30,355 bases of DNA from an uncultured Clostridia bacterium (GTDB lineage Bacteria > Bacillota > Clostridia > UBA1381): positions 1 through 30,355 of the forward strand of contig CAKSUM010000025.1 of the NCBI GenBank assembly GCA_934501535.1, given 5' to 3'. Below, one piece after another: positions 15,467 to 23,819 of the stretch. The notes under the pieces are model-generated. The model was not told the origin of the DNA and made no database searches. It saw only the letters and a program-made list of their open reading frames with translations. A program made the translations under genes and the position numbers. Within the stretch, counting starts at the first letter, position 1. The number at the start of each line of letters is the position of its first letter.

Positions 15467-16858
15467 ATGAACAATGCAGAAAAAACAATGGACAAAATAG
15501 TCGCTCTCTGTAAGGGCAGAGGCTTTATCTACCCGGGCAGCGAAATATACGGCGGTCTTGCCAATACCTGGGATTACGGTCCGCTCGGCGTTGAATTTAA
15601 AAACAACATTAAAAAAGCCTGGTGGAAAAAATTTATTCAGGAATCAAAATATAACGTAGGCGTTGACTGCGCAATCCTCATGAACCCCGAAACGTGGGTT
15701 GCTTCGGGACACATCGGCGGTTTTTCCGACCCGCTTATGGACTGTAAGGAATGTCATGCGCGTCACAGAGCCGACAAGCTTATCGAGGACTTCGCCCATG
15801 AACACGGCGAGGACGTTACCGTTGACGGCTGGAGCAACGAAAAAATGGTTGACTACATTAAGGAACATAACATCGTTTGCCCCGAATGCGGCAAGCAGAA
15901 TTTTACCGACATAAGACAATTTAACCTTATGTTCAAAACATTCCAGGGCGTTACCGAAGATTCATCGGCAACGGTATACCTTCGCCCCGAAACCGCACAG
16001 GGCATTTTTGTCAACTTCAAAAATGTTCAGCGCACGTCCAGAAAAAAAGTACCGTTCGGCATAGGACAGGTCGGAAAATCATTCAGAAACGAAATTACTC
16101 CGGGCAACTTCACATTCAGAACGCGCGAATTCGAACAGATGGAGCTTGAATTTTTCTGCAAACCCGGCGAGGATCTTGAATGGTTCTATTACTGGAAGGA
16201 TTACTGCATGAACTGGCTGAAAACGCTCGGTATACGCGAAGAAAACCTGCGTTTCCGCGACCACTCCCCCGAAGAGCTTGCATTCTACTCAAAAGCAACG
16301 TCGGACATCGAATTTGTATTCCCGTTCGGCTGGGGCGAGCTTTGGGGCATTGCCGACAGAACCGACTATGACCTCATGCAACATCAGAACCACTCGGGCG
16401 AAAGCATGGAATACATCGACCAGATTACAAATGAAAGATATGTTCCGTTCTGTATCGAGCCGTCGCTCGGCGCAGACCGCGTAACGCTTGCATTTTTGGT
16501 TGAAGCCTATGACGAAGAACAGTTGGACGGCGGCGACACACGTGTTGTTCTGCACCTGCACCCCGCTCTTGCACCGGTTAAGGCAGCGGTTCTTCCCTTG
16601 TCCAAAAAGCTGAATGAGGGCGCGGAAAAAGTTTTCGCTGACCTTTCACAAAAGTTCAACATGGAATATGATGACGCAGGCTCAATCGGCAAGCGCTACA
16701 GACGCCAGGACGAAATAGGTACTCCGTTCTGCATTACCTATGACTTCGACTCGGAAAATGACGGCGCAGTTACCGTCCGCGACAGAGATACCATGGAGCA
16801 GCAGCGAATTAAAATCAGCGATTTGGCATCATTCCTTGAAGAAAAACTCGCGTTTTAA
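15467..16858 (+). CDS. glyS: Glycine--tRNA ligase, homodimeric type
   Basis: A 463-residue class II synthetase that charges tRNA-Gly with glycine. It is the single-chain homodimeric form, not the alpha2-beta2 enzyme of many bacteria. Residues 15-45 hold the glycine-binding start 'GRGFIYPGSEIYGGLANTW' and 'DYGPLG'. A zinc site is made of Cys93/Cys96 (DCKECH) and Cys138/Cys141 (CPECG). Motif 2 is 'FRNEITPGNFTFRTREFEQ', motif 3 is 'EPSLGADRVTLAFL', and the C-terminal third is the anticodon-binding domain. AAGGGTG lies upstream of the ATG. It heads a plus-strand group with mscL 12 nt downstream. In relatives glyS often lies near recO-era, and that cluster begins 4 kb away here. Confidence 0.95.
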   Translation: MNNAEKTMDKIVALCKGRGFIYPGSEIYGGLANTWDYGPLGVEFKNNIKKAWWKKFIQESKYNVGVDCAILMNPETWVASGHIGGFSDPLMDCKECHARHRADKLIEDFAHEHGEDVTVDGWSNEKMVDYIKEHNIVCPECGKQNFTDIRQFNLMFKTFQGVTEDSSATVYLRPETAQGIFVNFKNVQRTSRKKVPFGIGQVGKSFRNEITPGNFTFRTREFEQMELEFFCKPGEDLEWFYYWKDYCMNWLKTLGIREENLRFRDHSPEELAFYSKATSDIEFVFPFGWGELWGIADRTDYDLMQHQNHSGESMEYIDQITNERYVPFCIEPSLGADRVTLAFLVEAYDEEQLDGGDTRVVLHLHPALAPVKAAVLPLSKKLNEGAEKVFADLSQKFNMEYDDAGSIGKRYRRQDEIGTPFCITYDFDSENDGAVTVRDRDTMEQQRIKISDLASFLEEKLAF

Positions 16859-16870
16859 GGAGATACTTAT

Positions 16871-17272
16871 ATGAAAATTCTTGACGAATTTAAAAAATTC
16901 ATATCACGCGGCAATGTTATGGACATGGCTGTCGGTGTTGTTATGGGTACGGCTTTCACCAAAATTGTAAGCTCGCTCGTTTCCAATATAATCACACCGA
17001 TAATCAGCCTTATAACCGGACGTGTGAATGTTGCATCTCTGTCGGTAAAAATTAATGACAACCTATCTATAACCTACGGCGAATTTCTTCAGTCAATTAT
17101 AGATTTTCTGCTGATTGCAATTGCAGTATTTATAATGGTAAAATTTGTGAACAGGTTTAAAGATACCTTTTCAAAGCACGAAGAGCCGGAGCCGGCACCA
17201 GAACCCAAGCTGTCGGACGAAGCGGCGCTGCTCACCGAAATCAGAGATATTCTTAAAGATAAAGAACAGTAA
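16871..17272 (+). CDS. mscL: Large-conductance mechanosensitive channel
   Basis: A 133-residue MscL, the pentameric membrane pore that opens under membrane tension to release solutes during osmotic downshock. The N-terminal amphipathic helix 'LDEFKKFISRGNVMDMAVG' (split LDEFKKFISRG, NVMDMAVG) runs into TM1 with the gate 'VVMGTAFTKIVSSLVSNIITP'-type sequence. TM2 lies near 78-98 (LLIAIAVFIMVKFVN). The C-terminal charged region is rich in E and P and ends in a short helix. The ribosome binding site AAGGAG overlaps the glyS stop codon, so the two genes are translated from one mRNA. Length and layout are normal. Confidence 0.95.
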   Translation: MKILDEFKKFISRGNVMDMAVGVVMGTAFTKIVSSLVSNIITPIISLITGRVNVASLSVKINDNLSITYGEFLQSIIDFLLIAIAVFIMVKFVNRFKDTFSKHEEPEPAPEPKLSDEAALLTEIRDILKDKEQ

Positions 17273-17301
17273 AAATACCCGGGTAAATAAAGGAGAATTT
17301 T

Positions 17302-17736
17302 ATGAAACGGTCAATATCTGCTGTTATTGCCGCACTGTTTCTCACGCTGCCGCCTGCATATGCAGACGTAAATGTTATTACCGAAAACGGAGCTGTTGAA
17401 TTTGATGTTCCGCCGCAGATTACCGACGGCAGAACTATGGTTCCCATGCGGAGAATTTTTGAAGCACTCGACGCCCGGGTAGAATGGTTCGGCGCATCTC
17501 AGCTTATCCTTGCAACGCGCAATGCGGATATTGTCGCAATGGTTATCGGCAACCCGGAAATCACCGTAACCAATGTGCTTTCCGGCAAGGTTAAAACAAT
17601 TGAGCTTGACGTTCCGCCGCAGATTACCGACGGCAGAACCATGGTTCCGCTGCGCGCAATATCCGAAGCTCTCGGAATGGACGTAAACTGGGATGACGAA
17701 ACACGGACAATTACCATTTCACGCAGAGTTATATGA
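17302..17736 (+). CDS. Secreted protein with two copper-amine-oxidase-N repeats
   Basis: A 144-residue protein with a signal peptide (residues 1-21, cut after AYA) followed by two copies of the Cu_amine_oxidN1 repeat. Each copy has the sequence DVPPQITDGRTMVP, then R, then a helix (IFEAL or ISEAL) and a strand ending in W. The repeat is a structural, probably cell-surface or wall-associated domain in Firmicutes and does not imply copper oxidase activity. AAGGAG lies 7-8 nt before the ATG and the gene is 29 nt after mscL. Role unknown; its length is only the repeat domain, without another effector domain. Confidence 0.8.
   Translation: MKRSISAVIAALFLTLPPAYADVNVITENGAVEFDVPPQITDGRTMVPMRRIFEALDARVEWFGASQLILATRNADIVAMVIGNPEITVTNVLSGKVKTIELDVPPQITDGRTMVPLRAISEALGMDVNWDDETRTITISRRVI
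17407..17646 (+). repeat. Near-identical intragenic direct repeat
   Basis: A 29-nt block at 17407-17435 recurs exactly at 17611-17639. With one synonymous T/C change it extends by nine nucleotides more. It encodes the VPPQITDGRTMVP motif in both domain copies. DNA identity beyond what protein conservation needs suggests a fairly recent duplication or gene conversion. Confidence 0.8.
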
Positions 17737-17774
17737 CATTTTAATTAAAAATGATTGAAACGGAGTTTACAGTC

Positions 17775-19553
17775 ATGAATAAAAATCTGAAAAAAGTAAC
17801 TCACAATGTAGATTTATGCATAGTCGGCGGCGGAATGTCCGGTATGTGTGCTGCAATTGCCGCAGCACGCCACGATTTGAAAGTTGTTCTTATGCATGAC
17901 CGCCCGATGTTCGGCGGCAATGCGTCAAGTGAAATCCGTATGTGGATTTGCGGCGCGCACGGCGAAAACAACCGCGAAACAGGAATAATCGAGGAAATAA
18001 TTCTTGAAAATATTTACAGAAATCCATACCGCACATGGCCGATTTGGGATACGGTTCTGTTTGAGAAAATCAAATCCGAGCCAAACATTACTCCTATTTT
18101 AAATTGTTCATGCAACGATGCCGAAATGGACGGTGATAAAATTGTAAGCATTTCTGGCTGGCAGACAACAACGCAGTTGTGGCATACCGTAACGGCGGAC
18201 TATTTTGCCGACTGCTCGGGCGACAGCATTTTAGCGCCGCTCACCGGCGCGGAATTTCGCGTAGGACGCGAGGCTTGCGGCGAATTTGACGAAAGCCTTG
18301 CTCCCGAAACCGCAGACCGCAAAACCATGGGATTATCCTGCCTTATGCAGGGACGTGAAATGCCGCAGAAGCGCGGCTTTATCCCGTCACCGTGGGCACA
18401 TAAATTCACGAAAGAACAGCTCGAAAAAATCAACAAATTTCCGACAGTGGAGCCTTTGGACAACTATTGGGCGCTTGAGCTGGGCGGCGAAAACGATTCC
18501 ATTCACGATACAGAGGAATTGCGCGATGAGCTGCTCAAAATCGCACTCGGAATGTGGGACTACTTAAAAAATGACAGCGGAATAAAGGATGCGGAAAATT
18601 ATGACCTTGACTTTCTGGGATTTTTGCCCGGAAAGCGTGAAAGCCGCCGATATGTCGGCGACTACGTAATGACGCAGAATGACGTCCGCGCCGAGGGAAA
18701 ATTCGATGACCTTATCGCATACGGCGGCTGGTCGATGGACGATCATAACCCCGGCGGATTTTATTCCGAGGAACCGCCGACAATCTTTCATGACGCGCCG
18801 TCACCGTTCGGAATACCGTACAGATGCATATACTCCAAAAACATATCCAACCTGTTTTTTGCAGGAAGAAATATCAGCGTGACGCACATGGCGCTCAGTT
18901 CTACGCGCGTTATGGCAACATGCGCAACGCTCGGTCAGGCACTCGGAACCGCGGCTGCAATTGCTTCACAGCACAAGACCACGCCGCGCGGTGTGTATGA
19001 AAAATACATCGATTTGCTCAAACAAACGCTTATGGATGATGACTGCTATCTGCCGTTTAACGAGCATAAGGTTTCGGATATAACGAGTAATGCAAAAATC
19101 ACATCAACAGGCGCAAATGCCGAGCTTTTGCGAAACGGTAACGAACGTAAAATCGGGGATACCGATAACTGCTGGGTCGGCAAACCCGGCGACACAATCA
19201 CTTTTACCTTTGATAAGCCGGAGAAAATACATGAAATCCGCTTTGTTTTCGACAGTGATTTAAACCGCCGCACCACATGTCCCGACGGAATACCGGGAGT
19301 TCACGAACACTCGATGCTGTGTCATGTGCCGCTTGACAATCCGCCGCAAAATGTTCCGGCAACGCTTGTGAAGAACTTAAAAACAGAAGTTCTCACTAAA
19401 GACGAAAAATGGACTCCGGCTGCGGAAATAAAGGACAATCACATGCGGCTTGTTAAGCAGAAAACCGACGCGGAAACCACTGCCGTAAGATTTACACTCA
19501 CCGAAACAAACGGACAGGACACGGTCGGGATTTACTCAATAGATTTAAGGTAA
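17775..19553 (+). CDS. FAD-dependent oxidoreductase with C-terminal discoidin-like domain
   Basis: A 592-residue flavoprotein of the FAD_oxidored family. Residues 10-45 form the Rossmann dinucleotide fold with 'CIVGGGMSGMCAAIAAARH' (GGGMSG at 18-23) and a following 'GGNASSEIRMWICGAHGEN'. 'NLFFAGRNISVTHMALSSTR' (split NLFFAGRNISVTHMA, LSSTR) near 365 is the second FAD motif. After about residue 430 the sequence becomes beta-rich and resembles a discoidin-like carbohydrate-binding module. No signal peptide. The ATG at 17775 is chosen because GGAG lies 9 nt before it; an ATG at 17751 lacks a ribosome binding site. Members occur with sugar-degradation genes, but the substrate is unknown. A terminator follows. 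Confidence 0.82.
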   Translation: MNKNLKKVTHNVDLCIVGGGMSGMCAAIAAARHDLKVVLMHDRPMFGGNASSEIRMWICGAHGENNRETGIIEEIILENIYRNPYRTWPIWDTVLFEKIKSEPNITPILNCSCNDAEMDGDKIVSISGWQTTTQLWHTVTADYFADCSGDSILAPLTGAEFRVGREACGEFDESLAPETADRKTMGLSCLMQGREMPQKRGFIPSPWAHKFTKEQLEKINKFPTVEPLDNYWALELGGENDSIHDTEELRDELLKIALGMWDYLKNDSGIKDAENYDLDFLGFLPGKRESRRYVGDYVMTQNDVRAEGKFDDLIAYGGWSMDDHNPGGFYSEEPPTIFHDAPSPFGIPYRCIYSKNISNLFFAGRNISVTHMALSSTRVMATCATLGQALGTAAAIASQHKTTPRGVYEKYIDLLKQTLMDDDCYLPFNEHKVSDITSNAKITSTGANAELLRNGNERKIGDTDNCWVGKPGDTITFTFDKPEKIHEIRFVFDSDLNRRTTCPDGIPGVHEHSMLCHVPLDNPPQNVPATLVKNLKTEVLTKDEKWTPAAEIKDNHMRLVKQKTDAETTAVRFTLTETNGQDTVGIYSIDLR

Positions 19554-19581
19554 CAACCCATAAAAACTTCTGATAAAAGAA

Positions 19582-19640
19582 CACCTGCTGCCAATTGCAA
19601 AGCCTTCGCAATGCATTTAACAGCAGGTGATTTTTATTTT
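19582..19640 (+). terminator. Terminator ending the glyS-to-oxidoreductase region
   Basis: Outer stem CACCTGCTG (19582-19590) with CAGCAGGTG (19621-19629), an inner stem ATTGC/GCAAT, then ATTTTTATTTT. It is well formed on the plus strand. Confidence 0.8.
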
Positions 19641-19692
19641 GACAAAAATATCAGCTGCGGCAAAGCAATTTCATCACTTTACCGCTCCCCTT

Positions 19693-20529
19693 TTAATCAT
19701 TCAAAAGCTCGAGCAGCTTCGGTACCGCTTTTTCAAACTCAACGCCGTACCAATGCTTTTCACGGTCGGGCATAGTAATCTTAATACTTTCCACCGTGTA
19801 ATCAGCAGCAATCTGAAGCGCTCTTTCAAGGCTCTTTCCGCGCATCAGCGCGCCCACGCATGCAGATGCAAAAATGTCACCCGTACCGTGGAATTTATCG
19901 TCTATCCTCTCATTAAAATAATAGAAGAATTTATCATTAACGCTGTCATACATAGCTACGCCCAGCTTGTCCGGTTCAAACCCGACTCCCGTCAGAACTG
20001 CATATTTCGGCCCGAGTGCAGCAAGTTTTTTCAGCATGTTCTCAATATATGTCTTGTCATATCCGCTTTCTATATACTCCTCGCCGAGCATGAATGACGC
20101 CTCCGTTATATTCGGCACGATAATGTCTGCTTTGGCGCAAAGCGTTGCCATATGGCGCGCAAATTCAGGCGTAAATCCCGGGTACAGTACACCGTTATCA
20201 GCCATCGCCGGGTCTACAAATGCCAGAGTTTTCTCAGGTCTTGCGCAAATAAATTCCTTCATTTGGTCAATCTGTTCGAATGAGCCGAGATAACCGGTAT
20301 AAATCGCGTCAAAATCAATTCCTTCACTTTCCCAATGCTTGAAAATTTTCGGAATATCCTCGGACAAATCGCGGAACGTAAAGTTTTTAAATCCGCCGGT
20401 GTGCGTGGACAGTACGGCAGTGGGCAGAATTGCCGCCTCAACTCCCATCGCCGAAATTATCGGCAGCGCAACCGTCAGCGAGCACTTTCCGAAGCAGGAT
20501 ATATCCTGGATTGTAACAATTCTTTTCAT
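19693..20529 (-). CDS. pdxY: Pyridoxamine/pyridoxal kinase
   Basis: A 278-residue ribokinase-fold kinase of the pyridoxamine kinase family, phosphorylating B6 vitamers in the salvage route to PLP. The N-terminus 'VTIQDISCFGKCSLTVALPI' is typical of these Firmicute enzymes. 'NITEASFMLG' is a nucleotide-domain motif, and 'FHGTGDIFASA' with Asp218 as catalytic base and the anion hole closes the active site. AAGGAG lies 9-10 nt before the start. A partial inverted repeat, CATACT (20572-20577) and AGTATG (20586-20591), lies upstream and might be an operator. Transcribed convergently with the oxidoreductase. The exact gene name is by resemblance. Confidence 0.85.
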   Translation of the reverse strand: MKRIVTIQDISCFGKCSLTVALPIISAMGVEAAILPTAVLSTHTGGFKNFTFRDLSEDIPKIFKHWESEGIDFDAIYTGYLGSFEQIDQMKEFICARPEKTLAFVDPAMADNGVLYPGFTPEFARHMATLCAKADIIVPNITEASFMLGEEYIESGYDKTYIENMLKKLAALGPKYAVLTGVGFEPDKLGVAMYDSVNDKFFYYFNERIDDKFHGTGDIFASACVGALMRGKSLERALQIAADYTVESIKITMPDREKHWYGVEFEKAVPKLLELLND

Positions 20530-20612
20530 ATGTTTATACTCCTTTCTTACCGGCTTTTAACCGATTTAAACCATACTATGTTAACAGTATGTAAACTTAA
20601 TTGATTGTACAC

Positions 20613-20640
20613 AAAAAGCCGCTTAATAAAAGCGGCCTTT
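20613..20640 (-). terminator. Terminator after rpsT
   Basis: On the minus strand GGCCGCTT pairs with AAGCGGC around a short loop and is followed by TTTTT. It separates rpsT from the pyridoxamine kinase gene. Confidence 0.75.
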
Positions 20641-20644
20641 GCTC

Positions 20645-20911
20645 TTACGCGTCAATTTTAGCAAGCTTTAATGCAAGCTGTGATTTCTTTCTTGCAGCGT
20701 TGTTCTTGTGCAGGATACCCTGCTTAACGCTCATGTCAAGCTTTTTAACAGCATCGTTGAACAAAACCTTAGCCTCATCAACATTCTTATTTTCAACAGC
20801 AGTTTCAAACTTCTTAACAGCAGTTTTAAGAGCTGTTTTATGCATTTGGTTAATCAAAGTCTTTTTTTCTGTAACCAATACGCGCTTTTTTGCCGATTTA
20901 ATATTAGGCAT
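20645..20911 (-). CDS. rpsT: Small ribosomal subunit protein bS20
   Basis: An 88-residue basic, alpha-helical protein that binds 16S rRNA early in 30S assembly. The N-terminus MPNIKSAKKRV is diagnostic, followed by 'MHKTALKTAVKKFETAV' and the C-terminal 'KQGILHKNNAARKKSQLA' helix. The frame is open upstream, but the start at 20909-20911 is fixed by GGAGGTG directly before it and by family length. It has its own promoter and terminator. In other Firmicutes rpsT is also transcribed alone, near the holA-lepA region. Confidence 0.95.
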   Translation of the reverse strand: MPNIKSAKKRVLVTEKKTLINQMHKTALKTAVKKFETAVENKNVDEAKVLFNDAVKKLDMSVKQGILHKNNAARKKSQLALKLAKIDA

Positions 20912-20951
20912 ATTTTTCACCTCCGAATATTTTAATACATAACACTTAAAT

Positions 20952-20980
20952 ATTCTATCACATCTAATGAAAAAAAGCAA
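20952..20980 (-). promoter_or_regulatory. Promoter for rpsT
   Basis: On the minus strand TTGCTT (20975-20980), a 17-nt spacer ending in TGA (extended -10), TAGAAT (20952-20957). It lies between the dCMP deaminase stop and rpsT. Confidence 0.7.
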
Positions 20981-21011
20981 GTACTTTTTAATATTTTTTT
21001 GATTTTTTTCT

Positions 21012-21500
21012 TCAATAGCCGCGCGCACCCGACAGACTTTCGTCATTTTCCACCCAACTGTTCACGTCAATTATACGGAAATCGTGTTCATTGTCGCGGA
21101 TAACAACCTGTTTGATCCCGGCATTTATGACCATGCGTTTACACATCGAACAGCAGCTGCTGTCGGGGACTATTCCGCCATTCTCCATTTCCAGTCCGAC
21201 AAGATACAGTGTCGAATCTATCATTTCATGCCGCGGCGCGGAAATTATTGCATTTGCCTCCGCATGCACGCTCCGGCACATTTCATATCTTTCACCGCGC
21301 GGAATATTCATCTCCTGTCTAATACATACGCCTATATCGCTGCAGTTTTTCCGTCCGCGCGGCGCACCTACATAGCCCGTCGAGATAATTTCGTCATTTT
21401 TTACTATAATTGCACCGTAATTCCTGCGCAGACATGTTCCGCGCTCCGCAACCGTCTGTGCAATATCAAGATAATAATTATGTTTGTCCCGTCTTTCCAT
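21012..21500 (-). CDS. comEB: dCMP deaminase family protein (ComEB-like)
   Basis: A 162-residue zinc deaminase that converts dCMP to dUMP for thymidylate supply. The zinc site is His79-Ala-Glu81 (HAEANAI) plus Cys117 and Cys120 in SSCCSMC; Glu81 is the proton shuttle. 'GYVGAPRG' is the usual substrate-binding loop near 42-49. Cys23, Cys53 and Cys59 may form the extra metal site seen in some dCMP deaminases. GAGGTG precedes the start. It follows recO by 9 nt, so it belongs to the era-recO transcript. The B. subtilis era cluster instead carries a cytidine deaminase (cdd). Confidence 0.88.
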   Translation of the reverse strand: MERRDKHNYYLDIAQTVAERGTCLRRNYGAIIVKNDEIISTGYVGAPRGRKNCSDIGVCIRQEMNIPRGERYEMCRSVHAEANAIISAPRHEMIDSTLYLVGLEMENGGIVPDSSCCSMCKRMVINAGIKQVVIRDNEHDFRIIDVNSWVENDESLSGARGY

Positions 21501-21509
21501 ATGTACACC

Positions 21510-22232
21510 TCACATTATTTTTTTCAGATAATCAAGCGACTTATATCCGCGCTCGCTTTTATGCAGCAAATACGATTCTGCCAAAAGCGACAGATTTTTT
21601 TTAATTTCGTCCGAAACTGTAAATGCAAAAAGCTTATTTTCCGCCGCAGATAAAATGTAGCAAAGAGCACTGTACGTATCCCCCAAAAGCCGCATCATAT
21701 CAGGCTTTTTGCAGTCTTCGCACACAATCCCCCCCGAAAAATCAAACGCTGCCGCCTCTTTTTTTCCGCACATTATACACCTGTCCGTTATCGGCATGTA
21801 ACCGGCATACTGCATAAGCTTAAGCTCAAAAACCGCCTTTGCGGTGATTGCGTCAAGCCCTTTATAAGCAAGCATATAAAGAGTGTTCAGCAAAAGCTTC
21901 AGCGCACTGCGGTCATCGGGCGCAATATCGCATACAAGCTCGCAGAAGTAATTCCCCAGCGCCAGCAACTGCAAATCCTCGCACACCGGCAGAAATCCGT
22001 CAGCAATTTCCATGGATTCGATGCGGTAAATATCGCCTTTTTTTCTGCTCAGCACAAAATCGGAACAGCAAAGCACCTGTGCGCCTGCTTTCATGCGGCT
22101 TTTTTTGCTCTGCACACCGTAGGCGCACGCCGAAACAACTCCCAATTTATCGGTTATCAGCGTCAGTATTGCGTTTGCTTCTCCGTAATCCGACCGTCTT
22201 GCAACGATTGCTCTTGTTTTGACTGATTCCAT
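21510..22232 (-). CDS. recO: DNA repair protein RecO
   Basis: A 240-residue RecO that, with RecR, loads RecA onto SSB-coated single strands in gap repair. The N-terminal OB-fold starts 'VKTRAIVARRSDYGEANAILTLIT', read here in shorter pieces as VKTRAIVARRSDYGEAN and ILTLIT. A helical domain follows. The zinc finger is CIMCGKK near residue 152 and CEDCKK near 175. The start overlaps the 3' end of yqzL by 70 nt, with GAGG and AAGGAT upstream within that gene, so translation is probably coupled. Length is typical for the family. Confidence 0.92.
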   Translation of the reverse strand: MESVKTRAIVARRSDYGEANAILTLITDKLGVVSACAYGVQSKKSRMKAGAQVLCCSDFVLSRKKGDIYRIESMEIADGFLPVCEDLQLLALGNYFCELVCDIAPDDRSALKLLLNTLYMLAYKGLDAITAKAVFELKLMQYAGYMPITDRCIMCGKKEAAAFDFSGGIVCEDCKKPDMMRLLGDTYSALCYILSAAENKLFAFTVSDEIKKNLSLLAESYLLHKSERGYKSLDYLKKIM

Positions 22233-22324
22233 TTATCCTTATCCTCAATTTCCCTATATAAAAGATACGCGTTTATATCTCCGGTATTCTTAAACGCCGT
22301 CCATGACAAATCTTTGATTTCCAT
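22163..22324 (-). CDS. yqzL: YqzL-like small protein between era and recO
   Basis: A 53-residue protein starting MEIKDLSWTAFKNTGDINAY, matching the YqzL family pattern (D-x-S/T-W-x-x-F-x-x-TG-x-I-x-AYLLY-x-E-I-E). Its position between era and recO is the same as in B. subtilis. The function is unknown. The start at 22322-22324 has AGGGGGT just upstream; a longer reading from 22369 has none. The family core ends near residue 30. The C-terminal twenty or so residues are polar, Gln-rich, and overlap recO by 70 nt in another frame. Confidence 0.82.
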   Translation of the reverse strand: MEIKDLSWTAFKNTGDINAYLLYREIEDKDKWNQSKQEQSLQDGRITEKQTQY

Positions 22325-22389
22325 ATTAATTACCCCCTTTATATATTTAGGGTAAGTAAATCGGCGCAAGTTTATACTGCCACTTTTTA

Positions 22390-23280
22390 CTACTGTTCAA
22401 AACCGAAATTTTTAAGCATTCTTTCCGAGTTGCGCCAGTCGTCCTTTACGCGCACCCAAAGCTCCAGATAAACCTTTTTCTGCAGCATTTCTTCAATATC
22501 GATACGCGCAAGACGCCCGATTTTTTTCAGCATCTCACCGTTTTTTCCTATAATTATGCCTTTATGGCTCGCTTTTTCGCAGTAAATCACGGCATAAATA
22601 TCGGTTACGTTTTCTTTTTCATGCATTTTTTCTATCTCTATCGCGATACCGTGCGGCACCTCTTTCTCCAACAGCCAAAGCATTTTCTCGCGGATAATTT
22701 CAGCTGCAATCTGCTTTTCCGGCTGGTCGGTGACCATGTCATCATCATAAAATTTCGGGCCCTCGTCAAGCAATTCCTCAATATCCGCAAGCAAAATTTC
22801 CGCCCCGTCTCCCGTCTTTGCGCTTACCGGCACAATTGACGCAAATTCATGCAGATTTGAATAGTCGGCTATAACCGGCAGCAATGCGTCCTTGCGCACC
22901 AAGTCTACTTTATTTATCACAAGTATGCACGGCAAGCCCGTTTTACCGATATTTTTTGCAATTTCCCGTTCTGTCTGCGACATCTTTTTCGTCGCGTCAA
23001 CAACAAAAATCAGTATATCCGTATCCTGCATGGACTCATTTGCAGCCTTAACCATCGCCTCGCCCAATTTATTGTGTGGCTTGTGTATGCCCGGTGTATC
23101 GGTGAATACAATTTGATAATCTTCTGTTGTGTGTATTGCGAGGATTTTTCCTCGGGTTGTCTGCGGTTTGTCCGAAATTATTGCTATCTTCTGCCCCGCA
23201 ATCATATTTAAAAGGGTCGATTTCCCTACGTTTGGCATGCCGATTATAGCGGCAAACCCGGATTTGAATTTATTTTTCAT
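22390..23280 (-). CDS. era: GTPase Era
   Basis: A 296-residue ribosome-assembly GTPase that binds the 3' end of 16S rRNA. G1 is GMPNVGKS (14-21), G2 lies in 'SDKPQTTRG', G3 is DTPG, G4 is NKVD and G5 'SAKTGDG'. The C-terminal KH domain has 'GIIIGKNGEMLKKIG' and ends 'LWVRVKDDWRNSERML', which is typical. The Shine-Dalgarno AAGGAG is about 15 nt from the ATG, unusually far, so initiation may rely partly on coupling to dgkA 20 nt upstream. Confidence 0.95.
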   Translation of the reverse strand: MKNKFKSGFAAIIGMPNVGKSTLLNMIAGQKIAIISDKPQTTRGKILAIHTTEDYQIVFTDTPGIHKPHNKLGEAMVKAANESMQDTDILIFVVDATKKMSQTEREIAKNIGKTGLPCILVINKVDLVRKDALLPVIADYSNLHEFASIVPVSAKTGDGAEILLADIEELLDEGPKFYDDDMVTDQPEKQIAAEIIREKMLWLLEKEVPHGIAIEIEKMHEKENVTDIYAVIYCEKASHKGIIIGKNGEMLKKIGRLARIDIEEMLQKKVYLELWVRVKDDWRNSERMLKNFGFEQ

Positions 23281-23299
23281 TATCGTAAATATTAACTCC

Positions 23300-23737
23300 T
23301 TATTTTTCTTTAAAACAAGCGACGAACAAAATATCTGCCGCCCCCAAAATCAAGCACGGGATTAAAACCCTCGGCTCGGTAAATATATACGCCAGCGTCA
23401 TTATTATTTTTTCCGTGTTGCCGAACAGGCATACACCCACCGCAACAGACGCGGCTGCAAGAACTAAAACGGCACCGGCAGCTGCGTCCTTTGCCAGCTT
23501 TGCCGTCGGTACACGCTCACGCGTCGCCGTGTCAACCGCGCGCTCAACCGCGGTATTCATAAGCTCCGCCGAAATTACCGCTGCAATATTCAAAATCAAA
23601 ATTGCCCACTCCGCGCGCGTTATTCCGAAAAAACACGCAAATACAATTATGAGATTTGCAACGGCAATATGAAAACGCAGATGTGCCTCTGCGCGCACGG
23701 CGCTCCATATTCCGTCAAGCGCATGATAAAAGCTCAT
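23300..23737 (-). CDS. dgkA: Diacylglycerol/undecaprenol kinase family protein
   Basis: A 145-residue integral membrane kinase of the DgkA family; Firmicute members phosphorylate undecaprenol for cell-wall lipid carrier recycling. Catalytic and metal residues lie in 'SAELMNTAVERAVD' (Glu58, Asn61, Glu65), followed by 'AKDAAAGAVLVLA'. Three family helices are present. A fourth hydrophobic segment at the C-terminus (about 120-140) makes it longer than the usual 120-130 residues. GGAGGT lies 6 nt before the ATG. Its place between ybeY and era is conserved. Confidence 0.9.
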   Translation of the reverse strand: MSFYHALDGIWSAVRAEAHLRFHIAVANLIIVFACFFGITRAEWAILILNIAAVISAELMNTAVERAVDTATRERVPTAKLAKDAAAGAVLVLAAASVAVGVCLFGNTEKIIMTLAYIFTEPRVLIPCLILGAADILFVACFKEK

Positions 23738-23819
23738 GACATTACCTCCGTTTTATGCCGCATATGCGGCTTTTGCACATTCACAATTTACGGTCTTTCC
23801 GCCGCTCCGGCACGCGCTC

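Noticed and set aside
20572..20591. Inverted repeat CATACT/AGTATG before the pyridoxamine kinase gene
   Set aside because: Only six bp per arm and not clearly aligned with a promoter; kept as a remark in the gene entry only.
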